A DNA stretch of 64,000 nt from a virus. The notes beneath the pieces were generated by a model. It worked only from the letters and a program-made list of their open reading frames with translations, was not told where the DNA came from and made no database searches. The stretch spans positions 1 to 64,000 of the IMG/VR virus record IMGVR_UViG_3300042731_005759. One strand, given 5' to 3'. Below are positions 15,525 through 24,492 of this stretch, in pieces; position 1 is the first letter of the stretch, and every line of letters begins with the position of its first letter. The position numbers were made by a program, and so were the translations under genes.

Positions 15525-16943
15525 ATGAGTAAAAAATCCATTTTAGAACAAGCGTTGCTTCAGGTCCAAGACCTTGAAGAGGCAGTTAAGCAAAATGCAA
15601 AAGGTATACTTGCTTCAACAATGAAGGAAGAACTTAATGAAGTGCTTAAAGAAACCATGGAAGAAGAGGTAGTTGAGGGTAACGAAACTCCTATTACAGA
15701 AGACGAACAAGATATACCAATCTCGGAACAATTAGATGACGAGGAAGGGAATGATGACGAAGCTTCAATAAATGACGAACCATCTGACGAAGAAGATCCT
15801 GATTTAGATGATGAAGGTGTGGAAGGTGATCTTGACATCGATGATATCGATAGTGAAGGTGACATAGAAGAACCATCATTAGATGATGAAGGTGACGATG
15901 ATGTCTTAGATATGACCGATGCTTCTGACGAAGAAGTTCTTAAGGTATTCAAATCAATGAAACCTGAGGACGGAATTGTTGTTAAGAAGGACGGTGATAA
16001 CGTCGAATTAGAAGACGGAGACGACGAATATATCATTAAACTTGATAGTGAAGAAGGTGACATCGATGAAGAAACCAACGAAGGTGACACTCACGAGTAT
16101 GGTGAGGGTGACATGGAAGAAGAGGTTTCAGAAGAAACTAATGAAGAGGTCTCTGAAGAAACTAACGAAGAGGTAGCTGAAGAAGAAGTATCTGAGGAAG
16201 TATCCGAAGAAACTAACGAAGAAGTTGCTGAAGAGGAAGTATCTGAAGAAGAAGTTTCAGAAGGTGATGACACTGTATATGAAATCGAGTTAGATAATAT
16301 AGACGAAGAGGAAGTCTCAGAAGAAGAGGTTGCTGAAGAAGAAGTATCTGAGGAAGTATCCGAAGAAACTAACGAAGAGGTAGCTGAAGAAGTTTCCGAA
16401 GAAGAGGTATCTGAAGAAGAAGTCTCTGAAGAGGAAGAGTCTCATGAAGAAGAAGTAGGTGAGGCAGCAAGAACAAAATCTAACGTTCACGGTGATAAAG
16501 GTGGTGCCAACAGAGCGGGTATTAAAGGTAAAACTAAATACAAGGCAGGCGCTATCAACGAGGAAGTTGAAACTTTAAAGAAACAAAACGCAGAATATAA
16601 GAAAGCGTTAGTCCTATTTAAAGATAAACTAAACGAGGTCGCTGTATTCAACGCTAATTTAGCGTTCGCTACGAGATTGTTCACTGAACATTCTACTACT
16701 CGTCAAGAGAAATTAAACATTTTGAAGAGGTTTGACGCAGTAACATCTTTAACAGAATCGAAGAGTACATACAAAACAATTAAAACAGAATTGGATTCTT
16801 CGAAGAACGTTACAGAATCTGTGGTCGAGAAAATTTCTTCAACCCCGACAACGTCTTCATCTCAAGAAGTACTTTCAGAAACAAAGGCTTACGAAAGTCC
16901 TCAATTCAAGAGAATGAAAGATTTAATGTCAAAATTAAAATAA
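15525..16943 (+). CDS. 22: Prohead scaffold protein (gp22-like) with acidic repeats
   Basis: A 472-residue protein in the T4 gp22 position, between protease and major capsid protein; T4 gp22 has only 269 residues. The N-terminal 60 residues are helical. Residues about 60-200 are Asp/Glu-rich. About 200-310 consist of imperfect repeats built from EEVSEETNEEVAEE-type units. A coiled segment (about 345-400, EEVETLKKQNAEYKKALV) follows, and the protein ends in a short basic helix, FKRMKDLMSKLK. Acidic, helical and degradable composition is usual for scaffolds. The extra length comes from the repeats, so copy number may vary between relatives. Confidence 0.85.
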   Translation: MSKKSILEQALLQVQDLEEAVKQNAKGILASTMKEELNEVLKETMEEEVVEGNETPITEDEQDIPISEQLDDEEGNDDEASINDEPSDEEDPDLDDEGVEGDLDIDDIDSEGDIEEPSLDDEGDDDVLDMTDASDEEVLKVFKSMKPEDGIVVKKDGDNVELEDGDDEYIIKLDSEEGDIDEETNEGDTHEYGEGDMEEEVSEETNEEVSEETNEEVAEEEVSEEVSEETNEEVAEEEVSEEEVSEGDDTVYEIELDNIDEEEVSEEEVAEEEVSEEVSEETNEEVAEEVSEEEVSEEEVSEEEESHEEEVGEAARTKSNVHGDKGGANRAGIKGKTKYKAGAINEEVETLKKQNAEYKKALVLFKDKLNEVAVFNANLAFATRLFTEHSTTRQEKLNILKRFDAVTSLTESKSTYKTIKTELDSSKNVTESVVEKISSTPTTSSSQEVLSETKAYESPQFKRMKDLMSKLK

Positions 16944-16973
16944 TAAATAAAAACTAAAAAACTCAATTTAAAA

Positions 16974-18677
16974 ATGGGAGCATTATTAGAAAGTGGTATG
17001 GTTGGTAACATCGGGTTAAAACACCTTAGAGTTATCAAAGAAGATACCATCAAAAAATGGGATGACCTCGGGTTCTTGGAAGGACTTGAAGGACACCAAA
17101 AAGACAATATCGCTCAATTATATGAGAACCAAGCTTCACACTTGATTAACGAAGCTGCAGTATCTGACGCATCTGGGTCATTTGAAACTGTAGTATTCCC
17201 AATCATTAGAAGAGTATTCTCTAAATTGTTAGCGAACGACATTGTTTCTGTACAAGCTATGAACTTACCAATTGGTAAACTATTCTACTTTGTACCTAAA
17301 ATTCAGGATAGAAATTCTGGAGCACACAGAGAGCCATACGGGATGCCAGGTAACGCAGATGCGTCTGACGCAGGTTACGGAGCAAACCAAAGAAACCTTT
17401 ACGATAGATTCTACGAAGAAGGTGACGCGGCTTCTGAAGGATTATTTGACTACTCAAAAGGTGAATTCAGTGAAATTACTTTAACTGCACACGCGTTTGT
17501 TACATTCGCTGACGGTATCGCAACTGAATCAACTGTAGCATTAGCGGCTAACCAAGCAAGTGTAATTATCGTTGCAACTGGTTTCACTAAAGCAGGTCAA
17601 GGTAAAATCGCAGGTCCTAACGGTAACGAAATGGACTCTGAAGAATTCTTAGCTTCATTAGAAGTTAAAGACGGATCTGATTCATTACCTTTTAACATTG
17701 TAACTCAAAAATACGGTAAAGGTATCGTTGAGTACGGACAAAAAGGAACAGGTGTTACAGGTAAATTCCCTGACATCTGTGATGAAGAAGGTAAAATTTA
17801 TATTAACGTAGACTTACAGACTTATTCTGCAAGTTCAGGTTTCGCAGATGGTGGATCAGGTAAAACTCCTGGTGACTACGATTTAGTGTACAGACAGTAT
17901 AGTTCACTTGAATTCGAAGACGCTATCGGTGAGGTATCTTTTGATTTAGAGTCAGTAACAGTTTCTGTAACTGAAAGAAAATTAAGAGCTAGCTGGTCTC
18001 CTGAATTGGCACAAGACGTATCTGCTTTCCACAACATCGACGCTGAGGCTGAGTTAACTGCATTGTTATCTGAGCAAATCGCGGCTGAGGTTGATAGAGA
18101 GATCTTAAGAGACTTAAGAAAAGGTGCAGCTTGGAACTTGAAGTGGGACTACAATGAGTGGAAATATGGTGGAGCGAACAACGCTACATTACAAGGTTAC
18201 ACTCAAAAGGATTGGAACCAAACGTTAATCACTAAGATTAACCAATTATCGGCTCAAATCCATAAAACTACACTTAGAGGTGGTGCTAACTGGATCGTTG
18301 TTTCTTCAGAAGTTTCTGCAGTATTCGATGACTTAGAGTACTTCCACGTATCTAACGCAGGTGCAGAACAAGATCAGTACAACATGGGTATTGAGAAAGT
18401 TGGTACTTTAGCAGGTAGATATCAAGTGTATAGAGATCCTTACTTCCCAGCAGGGAAAGTTTTAGTAGGTCACAAAGGTAAGTCTTTATTAGACGCGGGT
18501 TACATTTACGCACCGTATGTACCTTTACAACTTACTCCAACTATGTATAACCCATTCAACTTTACACCAATCAAAGGTATCATGACCAGATACGCTAAGA
18601 AAATGGTTAACAACAGATACTTTGGTGTAATTAATGTACAAGGTTTACAAACATTCAACTTGGATACTTTAAGATAA
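16974..18677 (+). CDS. 23: Major capsid protein (gp23-like)
   Basis: A 567-residue HK97-fold capsid subunit (T4 gp23 has 521). It begins MGALLESGMVGNIGLKHLRV, followed by LYENQASHLINEA and a FETVVFPIIRRVFSKLLAND motif (about 65-84), all typical of T4-type capsid proteins. The C-terminal part (MTRYAKKMVNNRYFGVINVQ) is also conserved. The N-terminal 60-70 residues are probably removed by the gp21-like protease during maturation, as in T4. Its codon choice favours C-ending and other apparently optimal codons more than its neighbours, fitting high expression. The gene ends at a strong terminator. Confidence 0.96.
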   Translation: MGALLESGMVGNIGLKHLRVIKEDTIKKWDDLGFLEGLEGHQKDNIAQLYENQASHLINEAAVSDASGSFETVVFPIIRRVFSKLLANDIVSVQAMNLPIGKLFYFVPKIQDRNSGAHREPYGMPGNADASDAGYGANQRNLYDRFYEEGDAASEGLFDYSKGEFSEITLTAHAFVTFADGIATESTVALAANQASVIIVATGFTKAGQGKIAGPNGNEMDSEEFLASLEVKDGSDSLPFNIVTQKYGKGIVEYGQKGTGVTGKFPDICDEEGKIYINVDLQTYSASSGFADGGSGKTPGDYDLVYRQYSSLEFEDAIGEVSFDLESVTVSVTERKLRASWSPELAQDVSAFHNIDAEAELTALLSEQIAAEVDREILRDLRKGAAWNLKWDYNEWKYGGANNATLQGYTQKDWNQTLITKINQLSAQIHKTTLRGGANWIVVSSEVSAVFDDLEYFHVSNAGAEQDQYNMGIEKVGTLAGRYQVYRDPYFPAGKVLVGHKGKSLLDAGYIYAPYVPLQLTPTMYNPFNFTPIKGIMTRYAKKMVNNRYFGVINVQGLQTFNLDTLR

Positions 18678-18707
18678 TATTTCTTATATTATTCAATATA
18701 CACAGAG

Positions 18708-18733
18708 AAAGGGGACATTGTCCCCTTTTTTTT
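18708..18733 (+). terminator. Rho-independent terminator after major capsid gene
   Basis: AAAGGGGA (18708-18715) pairs with TCCCCTTT (18721-18728) around CATTG, followed by a T run. The hairpin lies directly before the dCMP deaminase gene. Confidence 0.9.
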
Positions 18734-18760
18734 ATGCCTTATTTTTCGTATACTTTATAC

Positions 18761-19201
18761 ATGTTGTGGAAAGAATATTTTATCAGTATTGCAGAACAAG
18801 TAAAGGAAAAGTCTAAAGACGTTAAAACACAAATAGGTTGTGTTATAGTGGGGGAAGACAAAGAAATCCTTACAACGGGTTATAATTCGTTTCCAAGAGG
18901 TTTAAATGATCATGATACAACAAGACAAGAAAGACCCGAGAAATATTATTGGTTTGAACATGCGGAGAGAAACGCAATCTATAACGCAGCAAGAATTGGG
19001 GTGTCTCTAAAAAGATCAACAGCATATCTCACATCAGGATTACCTTGTATGGATTGTGCACGTGCTTTAGTACAATCAGGGGTAACTAAAATAGTTTGTA
19101 AGGAATATTGTACCACTAAGAATCCTAGTAAGTGGAAAGAAAATCAAGAAAGGTCTCTTATTTTACTTTCGGAGTGTGGGGTAGAAGTCGAGTTTTATTA
19201 A
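18761..19201 (+). CDS. dCMP deaminase
   Basis: A 146-residue enzyme converting dCMP to dUMP, feeding dTTP synthesis. The zinc-binding motifs are EHAERNAI (His and catalytic Glu) and PCMDCARAL (two Cys), the standard cytidine/deoxycytidylate deaminase pair. An upstream in-frame ATG at 18734 would add nine residues but lies in the T run of the capsid-gene terminator; the ATG at 18761 gives the usual MLWKEYFISIAEQV start. It pairs metabolically with the dUTPase at 30961, both supplying dUMP. Its 3' end overlaps a convergent gene by 44 bases. Confidence 0.93.
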   Translation: MLWKEYFISIAEQVKEKSKDVKTQIGCVIVGEDKEILTTGYNSFPRGLNDHDTTRQERPEKYYWFEHAERNAIYNAARIGVSLKRSTAYLTSGLPCMDCARALVQSGVTKIVCKEYCTTKNPSKWKENQERSLILLSECGVEVEFY

Positions 19202-19475
19202 GTTTTCGTACTCTAACTTTCAAATCACCTGTTCCTTTGAGAATCCTATGGTATTCCCCTTCAGGGATAAATAACTTTAACCCTTTTGTAATTTCAATTG
19301 GTAAATCATTGTCCATTTGGAATTTCCAATCACTATCATGTAAGAAAGTTATTTCGCGGTCTTCATTATCGAAGTGCCACTTTAATTCAGTTTCTTTTGT
19401 GTTTTCTGAAAATATTCGTGTACTGTAGTTATCAGACAGTATTTCCCTAAATGGTAATTTTTTATTAAACCCCAT
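19158..19475 (-). CDS. Conserved phage protein, possibly cupin-like
   Basis: A 105-residue protein resembling a short conserved hypothetical of T4-like marine phages. Its features are WHFDNEDREITFLHDSDWKF, an ELP-like DNDLPIEI segment and IPEGEYHRILKGTGDLKVRV. The strand pattern with conserved W-H and Y-H-R residues suggests a small cupin-type beta barrel, but metal binding is not evident and function is unknown. Its 3' end overlaps the convergent dCMP deaminase gene by 44 bases. It is the last gene of the long minus-strand block. Confidence 0.6.
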   Translation of the reverse strand: MGFNKKLPFREILSDNYSTRIFSENTKETELKWHFDNEDREITFLHDSDWKFQMDNDLPIEITKGLKLFIPEGEYHRILKGTGDLKVRVRKLNKTRLLPHTPKVK

Positions 19476-19479
19476 AATT

Positions 19480-19944
19480 CTATTTTTTTATCTTCTTTGA
19501 ATTATAATCTTTTAATATTTTAATAACTCTCACATACATGTCTTTATCATATATGTACATTTCTCTCAGAGAGTTATTTGTTATCTCTAAGGGACCTTTA
19601 TCATCTTCGTAACTATCAATGTCTTTAGATATTTCCCCTGCTTGATATCTTACAGAACAGTACACTTCATAACTCATTTGAACCAATTCATCGTAATCAT
19701 CGTTGTAACCATCTGAATAATATTGACCGTAATAATAATCCTCATCTATTTCATCATCAATACAAAGAAACAACCTTTCAGTGTGATCAAGTTTTAAAAC
19801 TGTCCACCCCCATTGTTCATCTCTACCAAGAAAGGTAAAGATATTATCAACGTCATCCAAACTTGAGTCCCTGAATCCTTCTCTATCAGGATCGGGATAT
19901 TCAGGCGGATCATAATACTCTGATACTAAGTTAAATAATTTCAT
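19480..19944 (-). CDS. Hypothetical acidic, Tyr/Asp-rich protein
   Basis: A 154-residue protein beginning MKLFNLVSEYYDPPEYPDPD. It is rich in Asp, Glu and Tyr (for example DEDYYYGQYYSDGYNDDYDE). No family or motif is recognised. It starts one base after the preceding stop (19946) and lies four bases before the next gene, so it belongs to the same transcript. A virion-associated role is possible by context. Confidence 0.5.
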   Translation of the reverse strand: MKLFNLVSEYYDPPEYPDPDREGFRDSSLDDVDNIFTFLGRDEQWGWTVLKLDHTERLFLCIDDEIDEDYYYGQYYSDGYNDDYDELVQMSYEVYCSVRYQAGEISKDIDSYEDDKGPLEITNNSLREMYIYDKDMYVRVIKILKDYNSKKIKK

Positions 19945-19945
19945 A

Positions 19946-20929
19946 TTACCAAGGATTAGAAGATTTGATACCTAATGCTTTTCTGTATCTTGCGATATTA
20001 CAACTCCAATATCCCGCCTTGGTACGGTCTTTCTTGTCTTTACAGTTGTGTCTCGCTCTAAATGATTTTGCTGCGGCTTTATTATTGTTCCTAACTTTTA
20101 AGTTTGGATCACCAAAAGTCACCTTTTTAATAGTTCCTTTAGGTGTTTTAACATATACCGCAAATTTCTTAGGACCACCAGGTGTTCTGAACGGTTTATT
20201 TAATTTGACATTTCTACCTCTGTGTTTCGCCTCAAGTAAATGTTCATCCTGATCTTCAATAAATGGAATGTCTAAATAAACCTCTTCACCTTCATATAGA
20301 CCTGTCTTTCCGATATCAGTCTTAATTAAGTCTAAATCGATTCCTGAGACTTCTAAGACGTTATCTTCTACTAACTGACGTACTTCATTATAAATGTTAA
20401 AGAATTCGTTAGAATAGATCCTATACACGTTCTCGACGATTGGTAGGTTATTCTTTATGTGGTACTGTAAACCTTCACTTAATACTTTAGATTCGTTTAC
20501 TAAGTTTAATTTTGGTTGTTGTAAATCTAATTTTTGTTGGTCTAAGTTATTGAAAACCAATGAGATGATTCTATTCTCATCGAATCTTGCGAAGTTTGGT
20601 GTTCTACCTTTACCTCTTTTATTACTCTTTCTTTCTTTACGTCTTTTTTGACGTGTCATTGATTTCTTTTCTTTCTTTGTGTATGAACCTGATGTTTTAG
20701 GTGTTTTTTTACTTACTTTTTTAGAGGGTCTACATTTAGGATAACCCTTTCTTTTTTTATCTCCGTCCGCATCTTTACGACCACAAGGTGGGTGTTTACC
20801 ATCTACTTTTCGTGATACGTCTACCCACTTTTCTTTGAACCAACGCCCAAGATCTTCTTGAAGAACCTCACCACTGGCAAGGCACTCCTCCATATATTTT
20901 TTATCTTCTTCGTTGATATAAATTTTCAT
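19946..20929 (-). CDS. Basic protein with DUF5872-type and FRARHNC C-terminal domains
   Basis: A 327-residue protein. Residues about 27-85 contain GRWFKEKWVDVSRKVDGKHP, then PPCGR and YPKCRPS, which I recognise as the DUF5872 type with conserved cysteines. A very basic Lys/Arg stretch follows (about 86-115). The C-terminal domain (about 245-327) has KKFAVYVKTPKGTIKKVTFG, KSFRARHNC and GYWSCNIARYRK, a module repeatedly seen in virion-type proteins of marine T4-like phages. The Cys and basic residues suggest nucleic-acid or structural contacts, possibly in the packaged head; this is inference. Its ATG overlaps the upstream stop by one base. Confidence 0.65.
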   Translation of the reverse strand: MKIYINEEDKKYMEECLASGEVLQEDLGRWFKEKWVDVSRKVDGKHPPCGRKDADGDKKRKGYPKCRPSKKVSKKTPKTSGSYTKKEKKSMTRQKRRKERKSNKRGKGRTPNFARFDENRIISLVFNNLDQQKLDLQQPKLNLVNESKVLSEGLQYHIKNNLPIVENVYRIYSNEFFNIYNEVRQLVEDNVLEVSGIDLDLIKTDIGKTGLYEGEEVYLDIPFIEDQDEHLLEAKHRGRNVKLNKPFRTPGGPKKFAVYVKTPKGTIKKVTFGDPNLKVRNNNKAAAKSFRARHNCKDKKDRTKAGYWSCNIARYRKALGIKSSNPW

Positions 20930-21387
20930 TATTTCTTTTTCTTTCTACAGTAAGAACCTGAACATCTCTTTTTACCGTCTAAACCTGGCATTTTACCTTT
21001 ACATACTTGTACTGCGTATCCATTAGCGTACGCACTTGGGTATACATCGAATTTAGATTTAGCCGCGGATATCCCTCTTGAACATAATTTATTTGATTTC
21101 TTTTTCTTCTTTTTTCCTTCATTTAATTGTACATCATCCTCAGTCTTGTTCATAAAGAAATCTAACACTTGGTCCATATTTTCTTTAGCCACACTGATGT
21201 GGTCATCGGCCCAATCATGTCCATTTTGGATAATTGAGTCGACAATCTCTTTATCTAATTCAAGTAGAATTTCACATTGTCTGTGTATTTGTTTTAGATT
21301 ACTAAAAAACATGTAGTTTTCCGTATTCTTTAAGTGGTCTTCTTTAAGTTGGTTTAAATGTGTTTTTATAATATTTTTTAAGTCCAT
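20929..21387 (-). CDS. Protein with KFDVYPSAYAN-type Cys/Lys domain
   Basis: A 152-residue protein. The N-terminal 90 residues are helical. After a Lys run (EGKKKKKKSN), the C-terminal domain carries LCSRGISAAKSKFDVYPSAY, with four cysteines spread to the end (SGSYC). This small domain is common, alone or fused, in T4-like phages of aquatic bacteria and has no known function. It looks like a partner of the next gene, also basic and Cys-containing. A TATTTAT motif stands four bases before its ATG. Confidence 0.6.
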   Translation of the reverse strand: MDLKNIIKTHLNQLKEDHLKNTENYMFFSNLKQIHRQCEILLELDKEIVDSIIQNGHDWADDHISVAKENMDQVLDFFMNKTEDDVQLNEGKKKKKKSNKLCSRGISAAKSKFDVYPSAYANGYAVQVCKGKMPGLDGKKRCSGSYCRKKKK

Positions 21388-21391
21388 AACG

Positions 21392-21398
21392 ATAAATA
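21392..21398 (-). promoter_or_regulatory. Late-promoter motif, 4 bases before ATG at 21387
   Basis: Minus-strand TATTTAT followed by CGTT and ATG. It would start the operon running from 21387 to 19158. Confidence 0.55.
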
Positions 21399-21401
21399 TT
21401 T

Positions 21402-22775
21402 TTATTTCTCAGATAAGATTTCGAAAGTTATCTCATCATTATATGTTATTTCCTCATTGTGTCTTATACCTTTAATTTCAATAAAATATTCTCTTGGTAT
21501 TAAGATGGAGGTATCTACGGTAAAACTATTTTCATTTGTAACGTCTAAGTACGTCCAATCGAACACATTCACTGTGGTTCTTCCTTCTTTTATATAAATT
21601 CTATATTGAGCCTCATCAAAGAGTACATCATTAGATTCTGTAATCGTTCTAAATCTTACCGTAATTTTTCTCACTTCACCCGCTTTAATCTTTTCATTTT
21701 GTTGGATCCCTGAGTACTGAACAATGTATTTTTTTAATTCAGTTAAATTTTCACCTAAACTAAACTTAGAAGAATATGGTTTTGGGATAAACTTTTGTGT
21801 GATATCAGGGAATTGGTTGTTCTCAACACTAATTCCTTTCCATACATCATAGAAAAATCTTTTTCCATCACATACTAACCCATCAATACCAAACGTAACT
21901 TTGTATACGCCTTTTCTAACTTTATTCACCGTTAAACCTGTAAGTCCTGTTATCGGTGTTTGAGTTGAGTCAAGTATATCCACTGTTGGAATATTATCTA
22001 AGTCAAAGAAGTTAGTTTCTTTGTTTACATATAAAAATAAGTTTTGGTCTGTTTTTTCAATGAAGTTTTGTCTATCATCGATAATTCTATCTTCGAACTT
22101 TGTTTCAACAAATGGTTCAAAAAAGGTTTGTGTATATTTTGTAAAAAACGCAACCGATTGATCCACTTCTTGTTCTATGGTTTCATATAATGGATCAAAT
22201 GCAACCCCAAGACCATAATTTACTGTGTTCCCCGTTAAAATATCATTCACATAAGATGTAATATCCATTTCAAGGTTTTCATCACCATTATCAAATTGTT
22301 GTGATGTAACAATTGTAGGTGTTGTTGTATAAACACCGTCACTAGCCCAACCATCTAAAGTAGTTCTATTAAACCAGTTTGATGGTCTTATATCGAAAGT
22401 GTCATTTCCTGTGGTGTAGTCATAACCAGAGTCTTCATAGTCAAATCCAACGCCCTCATCCCAATACTCATTGATTTGGAATAATATTAATTTGAAGGAC
22501 GATGTTCTTTCTCTTCCCGTACCTCTCTTTGCACCAAGGAATGTTTCATCACCAAAAATGGTGTTTGTCATGTGTAGAGTATGTTTTGTGTTATTATCTA
22601 AAACATATGTACCATCAGTTATTTTAGATTTAAGATCATCTAAATCTACACGAAATAAGAATTTTGAAAAACTTGACCCGTAAAAAATCTCAGTGGTGGG
22701 ATTCTTCGCGGTATTAACCTTCTTATTCTTTATTATTGTATTATTCTTATCGAAATATGAACGAAAGTATGACAT
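21402..22775 (-). CDS. Virion structural protein, DNRLRE-like N-terminal domain
   Basis: A 457-residue beta-rich protein. The first 200 residues show a pattern reminiscent of DNRLRE/CBM96-type beta sandwiches: NEYWDEGVGFDYEDSGYDY, then LEMDITSYVNDILTGNTVNY and GLGVAF, matching the usual D-(V/I)-T-S...W/L..G..NYG run. The rest (about 230-457) looks like repeated immunoglobulin-type strands. There is no signal peptide. Its place before baseplate-type genes and its own late motif suggest a tail or baseplate accessory protein, perhaps binding carbohydrate. The family assignment is tentative. Confidence 0.5.
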   Translation of the reverse strand: MSYFRSYFDKNNTIIKNKKVNTAKNPTTEIFYGSSFSKFLFRVDLDDLKSKITDGTYVLDNNTKHTLHMTNTIFGDETFLGAKRGTGRERTSSFKLILFQINEYWDEGVGFDYEDSGYDYTTGNDTFDIRPSNWFNRTTLDGWASDGVYTTTPTIVTSQQFDNGDENLEMDITSYVNDILTGNTVNYGLGVAFDPLYETIEQEVDQSVAFFTKYTQTFFEPFVETKFEDRIIDDRQNFIEKTDQNLFLYVNKETNFFDLDNIPTVDILDSTQTPITGLTGLTVNKVRKGVYKVTFGIDGLVCDGKRFFYDVWKGISVENNQFPDITQKFIPKPYSSKFSLGENLTELKKYIVQYSGIQQNEKIKAGEVRKITVRFRTITESNDVLFDEAQYRIYIKEGRTTVNVFDWTYLDVTNENSFTVDTSILIPREYFIEIKGIRHNEEITYNDEITFEILSEK

Positions 22776-22795
22776 CTTTTAAAAGTATTTATTTT

Positions 22796-22802
22796 ATAAA
22801 TA
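22796..22802 (-). promoter_or_regulatory. Late-promoter motif before structural gene at 22775
   Basis: Minus-strand TATTTAT, 20 bases before the ATG at 22775. A plus-strand copy lies in the same 31-base gap but has no gene to serve. Confidence 0.5.
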
Positions 22803-22806
22803 TCGC

Positions 22807-24294
22807 TTAGTTTATTCTAATCGATTTATTTAGGATGTCATTTTCAAGTGTTTGGTAAAGATTCATTAATTTATCCCAATCGGGGTACCCATTTTTAACC
22901 ATTGGTTTGGTCGGATTATGGGCGTGTCCCGCAACCACTTTTACTAATTGATCAATAAACGCCAGTAATGTTTCTCCTCTCACTGTGGCATATGTATTAG
23001 GTTCAATCCTTGTTAAAAGGTCTTCTTGAGTATATTCGTACTTATCCAATTTATCAAATGGTACAGATTTGGTACCAACTTCATTGGTGTCGGTAGATAT
23101 TAGATATATCTTATCAGTCGATAAAGTACCAAAAGTTTGTTCTTGTCGAGAAGATATCGTTTTTAATCTCTTAACCTTTCTCTTTTTTTCTCTTTCTTTA
23201 GGTGTCGGTTCATTCAAGTCAAATATTAAACCTGACCCTTCAATAACATTATCGGTACACCCACCAGGAGTTACCTTCCCTAAGAATGTTTTATCTGTGA
23301 GACCTTCTTTAGGTCTAAAGTAAAATGGGTGTTTAATTTCAGGTAATCTGTTGTCAAAAATTTTTAAATTTTCTTTACTTAATCTACATATGGTATTTCT
23401 TATTGTTACATACGCTTCTTCATATGAACTAACACTCTGTGTAAATGTTGGTGAACTTGTGGTTCCATCGAGATTGAGTAGTTTAGTTGCTGTCGAATAA
23501 GTTGATATTGGTCTTGCTGTTTTTGAATTGAATACACTTGTAAGGAAAACATCACCATACGTGTCTTTGACTTCATAAACAAACCAATATACTGTAGATG
23601 GATTACTTACACTATCAACCATATATTCCACAACGTATTGTATTTTTTTAATTGGTAGTTCTTTTACTGTTTCTTCTATTTCCTCGAATATTTGTTTTCC
23701 ACCAAATTTTTTGAGAGAGAAAATACTACTCTTTTCAGACATGATAGGAAAGTTGACCATATCAACTTTCTCTTTATCACTTGCAGAATCTTTACTTAGT
23801 AATTTACCACCTCTAAGTACAATACCATCTTCAGTAAAAATAATATCAGAACCGTACTTACCATAGATTGCGTAATCTTTTACTTTAGCAATACTTCCTT
23901 CTGATTTATTAGTGGTATATACACCATCTTTATTAAAGATGTTTTTCATTTTTTTCACAACATTACCATACGATGTATTTTCTACTTGTCTCGAATTCGT
24001 TTGTGAATTGAAATCGTGTATTGTGGAGAATGGACCCGCAATGTATTCCCTATTAATTAAAGGATTTTCGGGATCATAAGTTAATACTTTTACTGTTTGA
24101 CCTAACTCTGGTACGAAGTTGATATTATTAGGTAGAAAAGGATTGGCAACAAAAGGATCTTTCTCACTCCATAAATCGTAATCTATGGCACGTTCTACAT
24201 CTCCTGTCATCATACCCATTGGTTTGATACGAATTCTACCAATACCCTTAGGATCAATATTTTCAGTTACTAATGCTAATGAAATAAATGACAT
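22807..24294 (-). CDS. Baseplate hub/spike protein with OB-fold start (gp5-like, tentative)
   Basis: A 495-residue protein. The N-terminal 95 residues (VTENIDPKGIGRIRIKPMG, then PELGQTVKVLTYDPENPLIN and REYIAGPF) resemble the OB-fold at the start of T4 gp5 and related spike proteins. The C-terminus (GETLLAFIDQLVKVVAGHAH, then NPTKPM) is a motif of baseplate proteins in marine T4-like phages. No lysozyme catalytic motif was seen, so it is not a full gp5 counterpart. It is coupled to the upstream small gene by a one-base overlap. Confidence 0.6.
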   Translation of the reverse strand: MSFISLALVTENIDPKGIGRIRIKPMGMMTGDVERAIDYDLWSEKDPFVANPFLPNNINFVPELGQTVKVLTYDPENPLINREYIAGPFSTIHDFNSQTNSRQVENTSYGNVVKKMKNIFNKDGVYTTNKSEGSIAKVKDYAIYGKYGSDIIFTEDGIVLRGGKLLSKDSASDKEKVDMVNFPIMSEKSSIFSLKKFGGKQIFEEIEETVKELPIKKIQYVVEYMVDSVSNPSTVYWFVYEVKDTYGDVFLTSVFNSKTARPISTYSTATKLLNLDGTTSSPTFTQSVSSYEEAYVTIRNTICRLSKENLKIFDNRLPEIKHPFYFRPKEGLTDKTFLGKVTPGGCTDNVIEGSGLIFDLNEPTPKEREKKRKVKRLKTISSRQEQTFGTLSTDKIYLISTDTNEVGTKSVPFDKLDKYEYTQEDLLTRIEPNTYATVRGETLLAFIDQLVKVVAGHAHNPTKPMVKNGYPDWDKLMNLYQTLENDILNKSIRIN

Positions 24295-24491
24295 TATTTA
24301 TATCTTTTACCTAATTCTTCGTTTATTCTTTTATATGATGTTTCCACTTTGTCTAAATACCTTGTAAGAGTTACAATTTGTTCTTTGGTTTTTTCAAACT
24401 CATTATATAAAAATTGTTCACACTCACCTAAATCTTTATTAGATTTTTCTTCAGGTTTGTTTACTATTTCTAATATTTTGTTTGGATCCAT
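24294..24491 (-). CDS. Small coiled-coil protein
   Basis: A 65-residue charged helical protein, MDPNKILEIVNKPEEKSNKD at its start. The ATG at 24491 is chosen because it lies one base after the preceding stop; an upstream start (24512) would overlap that gene by 20 bases. Heptad-like spacing of hydrophobic residues runs through residues 25-60. It sits between two baseplate-type genes and may be a small baseplate or chaperone component. Confidence 0.55.
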   Translation of the reverse strand: MDPNKILEIVNKPEEKSNKDLGECEQFLYNEFEKTKEQIVTLTRYLDKVETSYKRINEELGKRYK

Positions 24492-24492
24492 A

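Noticed and set aside
15560-16090. Ser-rich antisense frame opposite the scaffold gene
   Set aside because: Complement of Glu/Asp codons in gp22. Similar Ser-rich shadows at 6715-6990, 8589-8903 and 12723-13157 lie opposite acidic or Gly-rich genes and lack promoter motifs.
18734-18760. ATG at 18734 as start of dCMP deaminase
   Set aside because: It lies in the T run of the capsid-gene terminator and adds nine residues not typical of the family.
22786-22792. Plus-strand TATTTAT in the 22776-22806 gap as a promoter
   Set aside because: No plus-strand gene follows; the motif is easily formed by chance in this AT-rich DNA, showing that single occurrences need positional support.
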